Origin: Gemmatimonadota bacterium
Lineage (GTDB): Bacteria; Gemmatimonadota; Gemmatimonadetes; Gemmatimonadales; GWC2-71-9
DNA: 64,000 nucleotides
Assembly: GCA_022710485.1 (NCBI GenBank)
Contig: JAKLGU010000001.1
Location: 404,315-468,314, forward strand
Direction: 5' to 3'
The position numbers were made by a program, and so were the translations under genes. The notes beneath the pieces were generated by a model. It ran no database searches. It was not told where the DNA came from and was given only the letters and a program-made list of their open reading frames with translations. Positions 1-8,190 of this stretch are shown here, piece after piece; the first letter of the stretch is position 1; the number at the start of each line of letters is the position of its first letter.

Positions 1-146
1 CCCGGCTCAAGGTGACGCGCGCCGTTCGCCAGGCCGACGGCGTGCACGCGCGGGTGGTGTCGCGGGACCGGCCCTTCCCTGCCGCCAGCCCGGTGGAGCC
101 CGACCTCGAGGACGCATACGTCCACCTGATGCACGCCGGCGCCTGA
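1..146 (+). CDS. ABC transporter ATP-binding protein, C-terminal end (partial)
   Basis: Only the last 47 codons are inside the window, read from base 3 to a TGA at 144-146. The reading ends with a PDLEDAYVHLMH stretch. That matches the usual C-terminus of ABC-2-type exporter ATPases, in which a proline-leucine-glutamate-aspartate motif precedes the final helix. The ATPase core lies upstream of the window. The stop is one base before the ATG of the permease at 148, so the two genes are almost certainly cotranscribed as an ATPase-permease pair. The substrate cannot be inferred. Confidence 0.7.
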   Translation, partial: RLKVTRAVRQADGVHARVVSRDRPFPAASPVEPDLEDAYVHLMHAGA

Positions 147-147
147 C

Positions 148-1722
148 ATGACGCCATCCCTCGCGGCGCAGGTCGGCACGATCGCCGTCACCGACCTCCG
201 GCTCCGGCTCCGCCGCCCGGCGACGCTCTGGCTGATCCTGGTCCTCTCCGGGCTCTCGTACCTGTTCATCCGCGACCCGGCGGGCGGCCGGGGGCTCATG
301 GTGGTGGATGGCGCCCGCGCGCTCTACACCTCGCAGGTCGTGGCGCTCTCCACCGCCGGACTCGCCGCCTTCCTCGTCACCTTCGCCGGCTTCTATCTCA
401 CCAGCAACACCCTCCGGCGCGATCTCCTGGCGCGCACCGGCGGCATCATCGCCGCCACCCCGGTGGGCTCGGGCACCTACCTGGCCGGCAAGTGGCTCGG
501 CGGCTCGGCCTACCTGGGCCTCGTGACGGGCGCGTACCTCCTCAACGTCATGGCGATGTTCCTGATTCGCGGCGAAGGCCCGCTCGAACCCCTCACCTTC
601 GTCCTCACCTACCTGCTGGCGCTCGGGCCCGGCATCCTCGTCGTCGCTGCGCTCGCCCTCTGCTTCGAGTGCGTCCCCGCCCTCTCCGGCCGGCTGGGCG
701 ACGTGGCGTACTTCTTCGTCTGGGTGGTGTTCGTGGCGATGGGCGCGATCGGCGAGGCCCGCGGAGGCGGGATGGTCCTCGACGTCATGGGCATCGGGTT
801 CATCCTGGCGCAGGTGCATTCCGTCTCCGCGGCGCAGAACATCGCCATCGGCGTGACGCCGTTCGACCCCCGGCTCGCCGCCTGGGTCTTGCCGCCCATG
901 TCGCTGACCGCCACCATCCTCCTGCCCCGCTTCGTCACGGCGCTGCTGGCCGTGCCGATCCTCTTGGCGGCGCGGCTCTTCTTTCACCGGTTCGATCCGG
1001 CGCGCGCCAGGAGCGCGAGCCAAGCGACCAGCGGCCAGTTCATCCGCCAGGTGTCGCTGCTCGTCAAGCCGCTTACCCGCGTCGTCGCCGATGCGGGTGC
1101 CCGCCTGGTGCCAGCGGCGCCGGGCGCGCTCCGCCCGGTCCTGGCGGAGACGGTGATGACGCTTTGCCAGTCCCCGCTGGTGCTCCTCGCGTGGCTCGGG
1201 GTCCTGGCGGCGACCCTGTTCTCGACCACCGCGACGGTGCACCGGACCCTGCCGCTGGTCGTGTCCGCCCTGCTGGCCGTGGGGCTGGCCGATCTCTCCA
1301 CCCGGGACCGCGCGGCCGGCACGCAAGCGATGCTCTACAGCATGCCGAGAGTGAAGCCGGACTACGCGCGCATCAAGCTCGGCGCCGCCCTGGTGCTCGC
1401 GCTCCTCTTCTGCCTGCCGCCAGCGCTCCGGATCGCGCTCGAGGCCCCGGCCGCAGCCCTCTCGCTGCTGATCGCCGCGGGATTCATGGCGGCACTCGCC
1501 ACGGCGCTCGGCCTCCTGACCCGGACACCGAAGACCTTCATGGGGGTCTTCCTCCTCTTCCTGTACATGGTCTTGAACGGGGCGCAGCTCCCCGCCCTCG
1601 ACTTCGCCGGGTGGAACGGCGTGGCGACGGGTTCGACCCGGGTGGGCTACCTCGTCGTGACCGCCCTGCTGGTGGCCCTCGCCGAGGGGAAGCACCGGTG
1701 GGACCTGGCGCGGGAGGGGTGA
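148..1722 (+). CDS. ABC-2-type transporter permease
   Basis: This 524-residue polytopic membrane protein begins at an ATG one base after the preceding ATPase stop. Hydrophobic segments occur throughout, near residues 28-42, 65-85, 110-135, 150-175, 185-205 and 250-280. After a more polar stretch around residues 285-330 a second hydrophobic half follows (about 340-375, 410-460, 465-485 and 495-515). This two-half layout fits ABC-2 permeases, including the large ones that move lipids, polysaccharides, peptides or drugs. No catalytic motif is expected or seen. The adjacent ATPase supplies the energy. The substrate is unknown. No strong ribosome site lies before the ATG, consistent with translational coupling to the ATPase. 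Confidence 0.75.
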   Translation: MTPSLAAQVGTIAVTDLRLRLRRPATLWLILVLSGLSYLFIRDPAGGRGLMVVDGARALYTSQVVALSTAGLAAFLVTFAGFYLTSNTLRRDLLARTGGIIAATPVGSGTYLAGKWLGGSAYLGLVTGAYLLNVMAMFLIRGEGPLEPLTFVLTYLLALGPGILVVAALALCFECVPALSGRLGDVAYFFVWVVFVAMGAIGEARGGGMVLDVMGIGFILAQVHSVSAAQNIAIGVTPFDPRLAAWVLPPMSLTATILLPRFVTALLAVPILLAARLFFHRFDPARARSASQATSGQFIRQVSLLVKPLTRVVADAGARLVPAAPGALRPVLAETVMTLCQSPLVLLAWLGVLAATLFSTTATVHRTLPLVVSALLAVGLADLSTRDRAAGTQAMLYSMPRVKPDYARIKLGAALVLALLFCLPPALRIALEAPAAALSLLIAAGFMAALATALGLLTRTPKTFMGVFLLFLYMVLNGAQLPALDFAGWNGVATGSTRVGYLVVTALLVALAEGKHRWDLAREG

Positions 1723-1805
1723 CCGTGGCGCCGCGAGCGCCGATTCGCCACATTTCGGCGCCGCCGCCCCGCTGCGCCGCGGCTTTCCCCCAACGGAGGC
1801 ATGAC

Positions 1806-2300
1806 ATGAAGTCCCCGTACGCTTCACTCGGTGTTGCCGCCCTGGCGCTCATCCTCGCCGCCTGCGGCGGCGAAAAGAAGGAAGCCGCGCCGCCCGCCGA
1901 GGCGCCTGCCGCCGCGCCGGTCGCGGCCGCCGTGCCGCAGGGCCAGTACGCCGTGTGCCAGACCTGCCACCAGGCGGACGGCAACGGCGTGCCCAACGCC
2001 TTCCCGCCCCTCGCCGGCTCCGAAATCGCCACCGGCCCGTCCGAGGTCCCGATTGCGATCGTCCTGCACGGGCTGCAAGGTCCGCTCACCGTGCACGGCA
2101 CCACCTACAACGGCCAGATGGCGGCCTGGGGCCAGTTCAGCGACGACGACATCGCCGCGACGCTGACCTACGTCCGCTCCTCCTGGGGTAACGCCGCCCC
2201 GGCCGTCACCGCGGCCGAGGTGGCCGCGGTCCGCGCCGCGACGTCCGGCCGCACGACACCCTGGACCTGGGACGAGCTGTCGAAGGCCAAGTTGAAGTAA
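1806..2300 (+). CDS. Lipoprotein class I cytochrome c
   Basis: The 164-residue protein has a signal peptide ending in a lipobox (LILAAC, lipidated Cys about residue 19). An Ala/Pro-rich linker follows, then a single cytochrome c domain with heme site CQTCH. A plausible distal Met ligand lies in NGQMAAWG, and the C-terminal helix reads DDDIAATLTYVRSSWGN. It should be anchored at the periplasmic side of a membrane and carry electrons. The partner oxidase or dehydrogenase is not in the window. The start is fixed by GGAGG at 1795-1799, six bases before the ATG at 1806. An ATG at 1801 would give only a two-codon frame (ATG ACA TGA). It stands alone between the ABC permease and a TonB receptor. Confidence 0.88.
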   Translation: MKSPYASLGVAALALILAACGGEKKEAAPPAEAPAAAPVAAAVPQGQYAVCQTCHQADGNGVPNAFPPLAGSEIATGPSEVPIAIVLHGLQGPLTVHGTTYNGQMAAWGQFSDDDIAATLTYVRSSWGNAAPAVTAAEVAAVRAATSGRTTPWTWDELSKAKLK

Positions 2301-2312
2301 TCGACGACCCGG

Positions 2313-2344
2313 CGGGGGCGATTCCGAGGAACGAATCGTCCCCG
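2313..2344 (+). terminator. Strong hairpin between cytochrome c and TonB receptor genes
   Basis: Bases 2313-2324 pair with 2333-2344 in a 12-bp stem containing one G-T pair and an 8-base loop. It begins 13 bases after the cytochrome stop and ends 7 bases before the next ATG. No T-run follows, so it may be a factor-dependent terminator or RNA-stability element, or it may control entry to the receptor start. Confidence 0.5.
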
Positions 2345-2351
2345 TCAGGGT

Positions 2352-4661
2352 ATGTCGGCCATGATTCGCGTCCTCGCCCTCGCGGTCCTGCTCCTCCCGC
2401 TCGCCGCTCCCCTTCCCGCCCAGCAGTCTCCCGGCGCCCCCACGGGCTCGATCGTGGGGCGGGTCGTCAGCGCCGCCAACGGCGCCGGCATTTCCGACGC
2501 CCGGATCGAGGTCCTCGGCACCGGGCGCGCCACCGCCAGCGGTGCCCTGGGGCGGTACCTCATCGACAGCGTGCCGGTCGGCGCCTGGCGGGTGCGCGCC
2601 ACGGCCATCGGCTTCGAGCCGGTCGTGCTGACCGACATCCTCGTCGGCAGCGGCAAGCCGGTCGAGCTCGAGCTGCGGCTCACGCCCCGCGTGGTGGAAG
2701 TGACGGAGATCGTGGTGGACGCCCCCTACTTCCAGCCCACCGTCGAGTCGGCCACCAGTACCGGCAACCTGAGCGCGGAGGATGTGCGGCGGGCGCCCGG
2801 GGTCCAGGAGGACGTCGTGCGCGCGGTGGCGCTCTTCCCCGGCGTCGCGATCACCACCGGAGGACGCAACGACCTGGCGGTCCGCGGCGGCGCGCCGTAC
2901 GAGAACCTCTTCCTCGTGGACGGGCTCGAGGTGCCGAACATCAACCACTTCGGCTCGCAGGGTTCCACCGGCGGCCCGCTGACGGTGCTGAACATCGACT
3001 TCATCCGCGAGGCTAGTTTTTCCACCGGCGGCTTCGGCGTGCAGTACGGCGACCGCACCGCCTCGCTGTCCAGTTTCTCGCTGCGGGAGGGGAACAGCGA
3101 GCGGCTCGCGGGCGAGGTGAACATCTCGGCCACCGGCTTCGGTGTCATCGGTGAGGGCCCGCTGGGGAAGAACGGGACCTTCCTGGCCAGCGTCCGCCGG
3201 AGCTACCTCGACCTGGTCTTCCGCGCGGCGGACTTCTCGTTCATCCCGGAGTACTGGGACGCGCAGATGAAAGTGACGCAGCGGATCGGCACCCGGAGTT
3301 CACTGTCGCTCGTCGCGGTGGGCGCCCTGGACAACGTCATCCTGGACGAGGAGACGGCGGACGACCGCCTCGACAACAGCCGCATCGCGGCGCCGGACCA
3401 GAAGAGCTATTTCGCCGGGCTCACGTGGAACTACTCCCTCCCGAAGGGACTCCTGACCGCCACGCTCGGCCGCACCTGGACCCGGTTCGCCACCAGCCAG
3501 TACGACACCCTCCTCGCCCCGGTGTACCTCAACCGCTCGGAGGAGGGGGACAACAGCCTGAAGACGGAACTCGCCTGGCAATTCTCCCCGCGGCTCCAGG
3601 TCACCTTCGGCAACACCCTGCGCATCGCCGACCAGCTCGACTACGACGTGCTGCTCGCCGGTGAGTACCGCACCGACAGCCTGAACCAGCCCGCGCCGCT
3701 GGCGGCCGACACGACATTCGATGCGCTCCGGAACGCCACCTACGTCCAGGCGTCCACCTTTGCGGGCAGCGTCCGGATCACCGCCGGCGTCCGCGGCGAC
3801 TGGTACGGCTTCCTCGACGCCTTCCGGCTGGCGCCGCGGGTCGGGGCCAACATCCCCGTCGGCCAGACCGGCTCGCTCAACCTGAGCCTTGGGCAGTACT
3901 ACCAGGCGCCACCCTTTATCTGGCTCGTCGGCGACCCGGCCAACATCGACCGCCTCCAGCCGATCCGCGCCGATGCCGCCATCGTCGGCTACGAGCGCCT
4001 CTTCCGGCCCGACCTCAAGGGGCAGGTCGAGGTGTACTACAAGCGGTACGCCGACTACCCGGCGCGGCTCTTCCGGCCCGAGGCGGTGCTCCAGCCCACC
4101 GGATTCGACGACGTCACCTCCGACATTCCGTCTGGACTGGAGCCGCTCTCGAGTATCGGGACGGGGCGGAGTTACGGCGTGGAGCTGCAGCTGCAGAAGA
4201 AGTTCAGCGCGGTGCCGCTGTACGGGCTGGTGTCGCTGACCGCGAACCGCTCCGAATACGCCGGCGTGGACAGCGCCTACTACACCGGGAGCTTCGAGAC
4301 CCGGTTCATCGGCAACCTGCTGGCGGGGTGGCGGTTCAACCCGAAGTGGGAGGTGAGCGGCAAGTACCGGCTTGCCACCGGCCTGCCGTACACGCCGTTT
4401 GCCGCCGCCGGCCCCGAGGAGGGGGAGCGCGACTTCGCGCAGTACAACCAGCAGCGGCTTCCGACCTACTCAGCAGTGGACATCCGGATCGACCGCCGCT
4501 GGTCGTTCCGCGCCGTCCAGCTGGACGTGTACCTCGACATCCAGAACCTCTTCGGCGCCGAGAACGTAACCGGCACCTACTGGAACGAGCGCACGCAACA
4601 GGAGGAGTTTGACGAGGGGCTGGGGATCCTGCCGACGATCGGGGTGAACGTGGAGTTCTAG
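2352..4661 (+). CDS. TonB-dependent receptor with N-terminal carboxypeptidase-regulatory-like domain
   Basis: This 769-residue protein is a predicted outer-membrane active transporter driven by TonB. A signal peptide ends near residue 24 (LPLAAPLPAQQ). A carboxypeptidase-D regulatory-like beta sandwich follows (about 32-115, with GSIVGRVVSAANGAGISDARI). Then comes a plug domain (about 130-250, with RGGAPYENLFLVDGLEVPNI) and a 22-strand-type barrel to a C-terminal aromatic residue (final VNVEF). The carboxypeptidase-like domain is typical of SusC-like and Gemmatimonadota/Bacteroidota receptors. The ligand is unknown, and no SusD-like partner is adjacent. A second in-frame ATG at 2361 (MIRVLALAV) is an equally good signal-peptide start. 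The ribosome site is weak, and a strong hairpin lies just upstream. Confidence 0.85.
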   Translation: MSAMIRVLALAVLLLPLAAPLPAQQSPGAPTGSIVGRVVSAANGAGISDARIEVLGTGRATASGALGRYLIDSVPVGAWRVRATAIGFEPVVLTDILVGSGKPVELELRLTPRVVEVTEIVVDAPYFQPTVESATSTGNLSAEDVRRAPGVQEDVVRAVALFPGVAITTGGRNDLAVRGGAPYENLFLVDGLEVPNINHFGSQGSTGGPLTVLNIDFIREASFSTGGFGVQYGDRTASLSSFSLREGNSERLAGEVNISATGFGVIGEGPLGKNGTFLASVRRSYLDLVFRAADFSFIPEYWDAQMKVTQRIGTRSSLSLVAVGALDNVILDEETADDRLDNSRIAAPDQKSYFAGLTWNYSLPKGLLTATLGRTWTRFATSQYDTLLAPVYLNRSEEGDNSLKTELAWQFSPRLQVTFGNTLRIADQLDYDVLLAGEYRTDSLNQPAPLAADTTFDALRNATYVQASTFAGSVRITAGVRGDWYGFLDAFRLAPRVGANIPVGQTGSLNLSLGQYYQAPPFIWLVGDPANIDRLQPIRADAAIVGYERLFRPDLKGQVEVYYKRYADYPARLFRPEAVLQPTGFDDVTSDIPSGLEPLSSIGTGRSYGVELQLQKKFSAVPLYGLVSLTANRSEYAGVDSAYYTGSFETRFIGNLLAGWRFNPKWEVSGKYRLATGLPYTPFAAAGPEEGERDFAQYNQQRLPTYSAVDIRIDRRWSFRAVQLDVYLDIQNLFGAENVTGTYWNERTQQEEFDEGLGILPTIGVNVEF

Positions 4662-4745
4662 CGCCTTGACGGGCGCTTGACTCGACCGCGCCACTGTGAC
4701 GGCGGACGGTACACCACCGCCCGACCCCCACCACGGAGGCATGAC

Positions 4746-5318
4746 ATGAACCGCACGATCGCCATCCTCATCCTGGCCCTGGCGCTGTCGCTCCCCACCG
4801 CCGCCGAGGCCCAGCACCCCCAGACCCGGCAGGGATTCGGCATCAGCTTCGGGCTGGGCGCCGGCACCGCCGGCTTCTGCGACGGCTGTGACGAAGTGGG
4901 CGGGACCGAATTCTCCGGCTATCTCCGCCTCGGTGGCTACCTCACGCCGTCCATCTTCCTGGCCGGCGAGAGCAACGGCTGGGTCGCCGGGAGCACCGGC
5001 GACGAATTCGACGCCTCCTCGATGGGCGCCATCATGGCGGTGGTCCAGTGGTACCCGATGGCGGACCAGGGGTTGTACCTCAAGGGCGGGCTCGGGTACT
5101 CGTACGCGGACCCGACGACCGACATCTCGACCTCCGGCATTGCCGGCTCGGCCGGCGCCGGATACGACCTCCGTCTGGGGCGCAACTTCGCGCTGACACC
5201 CTACATCAACTACCTGCAGCAGTTTGGCGGCACTCTGAGCTACACGGGCGGCATCGACACTGGAGTCGACGCCAAGGTCCATCTCTTCCAGTTCGGGCTG
5301 GGGTTCACCTGGTTCTGA
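4746..5318 (+). CDS. Small outer-membrane beta-barrel protein
   Basis: The 190-residue protein has a clear signal peptide (MNRTIAILILALALSLPTAAEA, cleavage about residue 22). Alternating hydrophobic/polar strands rich in Gly, Tyr and Phe follow, ending in FGLGFTWF. A terminal Phe is the usual barrel-assembly signal. The size fits an eight-stranded OmpA/OmpX-like barrel. Two cysteines (FCDGCDEVG) near residue 40 could form a disulfide. The function is unknown. The start is set by GGAGG at 4735-4739 and a spacing of six. The initiation region is identical over 18 bases to that of the cytochrome c gene at 1793-1810. Confidence 0.75.
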   Translation: MNRTIAILILALALSLPTAAEAQHPQTRQGFGISFGLGAGTAGFCDGCDEVGGTEFSGYLRLGGYLTPSIFLAGESNGWVAGSTGDEFDASSMGAIMAVVQWYPMADQGLYLKGGLGYSYADPTTDISTSGIAGSAGAGYDLRLGRNFALTPYINYLQQFGGTLSYTGGIDTGVDAKVHLFQFGLGFTWF

Positions 5319-5354
5319 GCCGCAAGCGGAGTTGTGCCCTGACCCCGTCTCGGG

Positions 5355-5407
5355 CGGGACGGCGCTCGAGCCCTGGAGTGGAGTAATCCCTCCAGGGCTC
5401 CGTCCCG
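5355..5407 (+). terminator. Long two-part hairpin after the barrel gene
   Basis: An outer 7-bp stem (5355-5361 with 5401-5407) encloses an 11-bp perfect stem (5368-5378 with 5390-5400) with an 11-base loop. It sits 37 bases after the barrel stop in the 182-base gap before the kinase. There is no T-tract, so this is a terminator or processing hairpin by position only. I see nothing else in the gap apart from a possible TAACTT -10 box at 5449. Confidence 0.5.
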
Positions 5408-5500
5408 ACCAGCCCCACCCCACCGTAGCGTCACGCCCCCTCCCGCTCTAACTTCCCCCTGTCCGTTCACCGCGTGTCCCCCCAAGTCCAATCCGGAGCC

Positions 5501-8077
5501 GTGAGCGAAACCCTCGACCGCCTGCAGGCAGCGATAGCCGACCGGTACCGTGTCGAGCGCGAGCTCGGCGCCGGCGGCATGGCCACCGTCTTCCTGGCGC
5601 AGGACCTCAAGCACGGCCGCGAGGTCGCCATCAAGGTCCTCCACCCGGAACTCGGCGCCTCGATCGGCTCCGAACGATTCGACCGGGAAATCCGGCTCGC
5701 CGCCAAGCTCCAGCACCCCCACATCCTTGGGCTCTACGACTCGGGCGAGGCCAACGGCCTCCTCTATTACGTCATGCCGTTCGTCAAGGGCGAGTCGCTC
5801 CGGGACCGGCTCGACCGCGAACAGCAGCTCCCGATCGAGGACGCGATCCACATCACCCTCGAGGTGGCGGACGCGCTGGGCTACGCCCACGAGCACGGCG
5901 TCGTGCACCGCGACATCAAGCCCGAGAACATCCTGCTGGCCGGCGGCCACTGCCTGGTGGCCGACTTCGGGATTGCCCGCGCCGCCACCGAGGCCGGCGA
6001 GAAGCTGACGCAAACCGGGATGGCCATCGGGACGCCGCTCTACATGAGCCCCGAGCAGTCGATGGGCGAGCATGTCGGGCCGACGGCGGACATCTACAGC
6101 CTCGGCTGCGTTCTCTACGAGATGCTCATCGGCACGCCCCCCTTCACCGGGCCCAACGCCCGCGCCATCATGGCCCGCCACGCCATGACGCCGGTGTCCG
6201 GGCTCCAGGAGGTCCGCGCGTCGGTGCCGGACGAGGTGGAGGAGGCGGTGCTCGCGGCGCTGGCGAAGGTGCCAGCCGATCGGCCGCAGACAGCCAAGGC
6301 CTTCTGTGAAATCATGGGCACGCCGCTCGGCGCCACCGCCACGCGCCGCGCCGGTGTCCGCGTCACCAGCACGAAGCATCCCAGCGTCCGGATGACGATG
6401 GAGCAGTTCGAGGCGCTGAAGGCCGCGGAAGCGACGGTATCGGTGCCGGTGTGGAAGCGCCCCAAGGCAATCACGGCGGCCAGCCTGCTCATCGTGGGCG
6501 GCGCCGCGGCCTGGATGCTGGGTCGTGGACCTTCCGCGCCTGCCGCAGAAGCCGGCGGCCTGGACCGACACACCGTGGCCGTCCTCTACTTCGAGGACCA
6601 GAGCCCGCAGCACGACCTCGGATACCTGGCCGACGGCTTCACCGAGGCGCTCATCGATCAATTGAGCCAGGTACCCGGACTCAGCGTCGTGTCGCGCGGC
6701 GGCGCGGGGGCGTGGCGGGACTCCTCCGTGGCGCCCGACAGTGTGGCCAGGGCGCTCAAGGCCGGGACGCTCGTGGAGGGACGCGTGGAGCCCGCCGGCG
6801 CCGACCGGATCCGGGTCCAGATCTGGCTGGTGGACGGGAACAGCGGTGCCGACATGGGAAAGCGCGCCAGCTTCGAGCGGCCGGCCACCGACCTCATCGG
6901 GGCGCGTGACTCCCTCGCGATGCAGGCGGCAGATTTGATTCGCCAGGAACTGGGCCAGGAGGTCAAGCTCCGGAGCCAGCAGGAAGGGACGCGGAGCAGC
7001 GCGGCCTGGTCGCTGGTGCAGCGCGCCGAACTGCTCCGCAAGAACGGCGAAGCGGCGGCGGACAAGGGCGATACGCTGGCCTTCCAGTCAGACCTTCAGG
7101 CCGCGGACTCGCTGCTGCAGCAGGCCGAAGCGCTCGACTCGAGATGGGCCGACCCGGTCGTACTTCGCGCCCGCCTCGCCTACCTTCGCTCACGCCGGTA
7201 CCTGAGCGACCCCGTGGCCGCGGGCGCCTGGATCGGGCTGGGGCTCGGCCACGTGGGGCGGGCGCTGGCGCTTGGCGGGAACAACGCCGATGCGCTCGAA
7301 TTGCGCGGCAACCTGCAGTACTGGAAATACCTGCTCCGGCTGGAGCAGGATCCGGGCAAGGCGACGGCGCTCCGCGCCAGTGCGCGGACCGACCTCGAGG
7401 CGGCCACTCGCCTCCGGCCGACGCAGGCCGGGGCGTGGGCGTCGCTCAGTCATCTCTACGGCAACGACCCCGCCACCAGCCAGACCGACGTAATTCTCGC
7501 GGCCCGGCGCGCCTACGAGGCCGACGCTTTCCTTGCCAACGCCCCCAAGATCGTCGAGCGACTCTTCTACGCCGCCTACGACCTCGACCAGCCGATCGAC
7601 GCGGAGCGTTGGTGCGAGGAGGGGCTCCGGCGGTTCCCCGAGGAGCCGGCGTTCACGACCTGCCAGTTGTACCTCATGACGATGCGGACCCAGACGCCCG
7701 ACCCCGCCAGGGCATGGCAATTGGCCGAGAGCGAGGCCCTCACCCGGGACCTGGCGGGCGGGTCCGCGGAGTTCCAGAAGGCGGAGGGCCGGATGATGGT
7801 GGCCGCGGTCCTGGCGCGGGCAGGGCTCAAGGACAGCGCGAAGGCGGTGGCGAGGGGGGCACTGCTCAGCGCCGAGGCGGATCCCACCCGATTCCTGTAC
7901 CTGCAGGAGTCGTTCGCGCTGGTGCTGGCGGACGACAAGCCGGGCGCCGTGGAGGCCCTCAAGACATTCCTGGCGGCCAACCCTGAGCGCCGGGCCGAGT
8001 TCACCCCAGACCCGGGGTGGCGGCTCCGAAGCCTGTCCGGCGACCCGGCCTTCCAGGCCCTCGTCGGTGCGCCCTAG
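5501..8077 (+). CDS. Membrane Ser/Thr protein kinase with FlgO/TolB-like and TPR-like C-terminal regions
   Basis: The 858-residue protein has an N-terminal Hanks-type kinase domain (about 15-280). All the catalytic motifs are present: GAGGMATV loop (23-30), Lys45 in VAIKVL, His136-Arg137-Asp138 in HRDIKPEN, Asp155 in DFG, and GTPLYMSPEQ. One transmembrane helix follows (about 315-335). Next is a region beginning VAVLYFEDQSP, of the FlgO/TolB-N type seen in many such kinases and adenylate cyclases (about 350-490). The C-terminal half is helical and TPR-like. It is a one-protein receptor kinase phosphorylating unknown targets. A GTG at 5474 would add nine residues. I chose GTG 5501 because SETLDRLQAAIADRY is the common family start, although the ribosome site is poor at both. 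Confidence 0.88.
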   Translation: MSETLDRLQAAIADRYRVERELGAGGMATVFLAQDLKHGREVAIKVLHPELGASIGSERFDREIRLAAKLQHPHILGLYDSGEANGLLYYVMPFVKGESLRDRLDREQQLPIEDAIHITLEVADALGYAHEHGVVHRDIKPENILLAGGHCLVADFGIARAATEAGEKLTQTGMAIGTPLYMSPEQSMGEHVGPTADIYSLGCVLYEMLIGTPPFTGPNARAIMARHAMTPVSGLQEVRASVPDEVEEAVLAALAKVPADRPQTAKAFCEIMGTPLGATATRRAGVRVTSTKHPSVRMTMEQFEALKAAEATVSVPVWKRPKAITAASLLIVGGAAAWMLGRGPSAPAAEAGGLDRHTVAVLYFEDQSPQHDLGYLADGFTEALIDQLSQVPGLSVVSRGGAGAWRDSSVAPDSVARALKAGTLVEGRVEPAGADRIRVQIWLVDGNSGADMGKRASFERPATDLIGARDSLAMQAADLIRQELGQEVKLRSQQEGTRSSAAWSLVQRAELLRKNGEAAADKGDTLAFQSDLQAADSLLQQAEALDSRWADPVVLRARLAYLRSRRYLSDPVAAGAWIGLGLGHVGRALALGGNNADALELRGNLQYWKYLLRLEQDPGKATALRASARTDLEAATRLRPTQAGAWASLSHLYGNDPATSQTDVILAARRAYEADAFLANAPKIVERLFYAAYDLDQPIDAERWCEEGLRRFPEEPAFTTCQLYLMTMRTQTPDPARAWQLAESEALTRDLAGGSAEFQKAEGRMMVAAVLARAGLKDSAKAVARGALLSAEADPTRFLYLQESFALVLADDKPGAVEALKTFLAANPERRAEFTPDPGWRLRSLSGDPAFQALVGAP

Positions 8078-8190
8078 ACTGAGGCGCCGGCGCACCACTG
8101 GCGGCACTCCCCCGATGGGCTAAGTTATCCTCCCTCAACAGTCGCATCCACAACGCGATCGCAGTCCCGTCGGTCCCCCCGGAGGCCTTG

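Noticed and set aside
7..1827. A 606-codon minus-strand frame opposite the ABC permease.
   Set aside because: It is low-complexity Arg/Glu/Gly/His sequence with no motif, while the plus strand encodes a membrane protein directly coupled to an ATPase.
4666..4715. TTGACG/TTGACT as a promoter for the small barrel gene.
   Set aside because: The -10 positions are all G/C. The nearest TACACC is 27 bp away.
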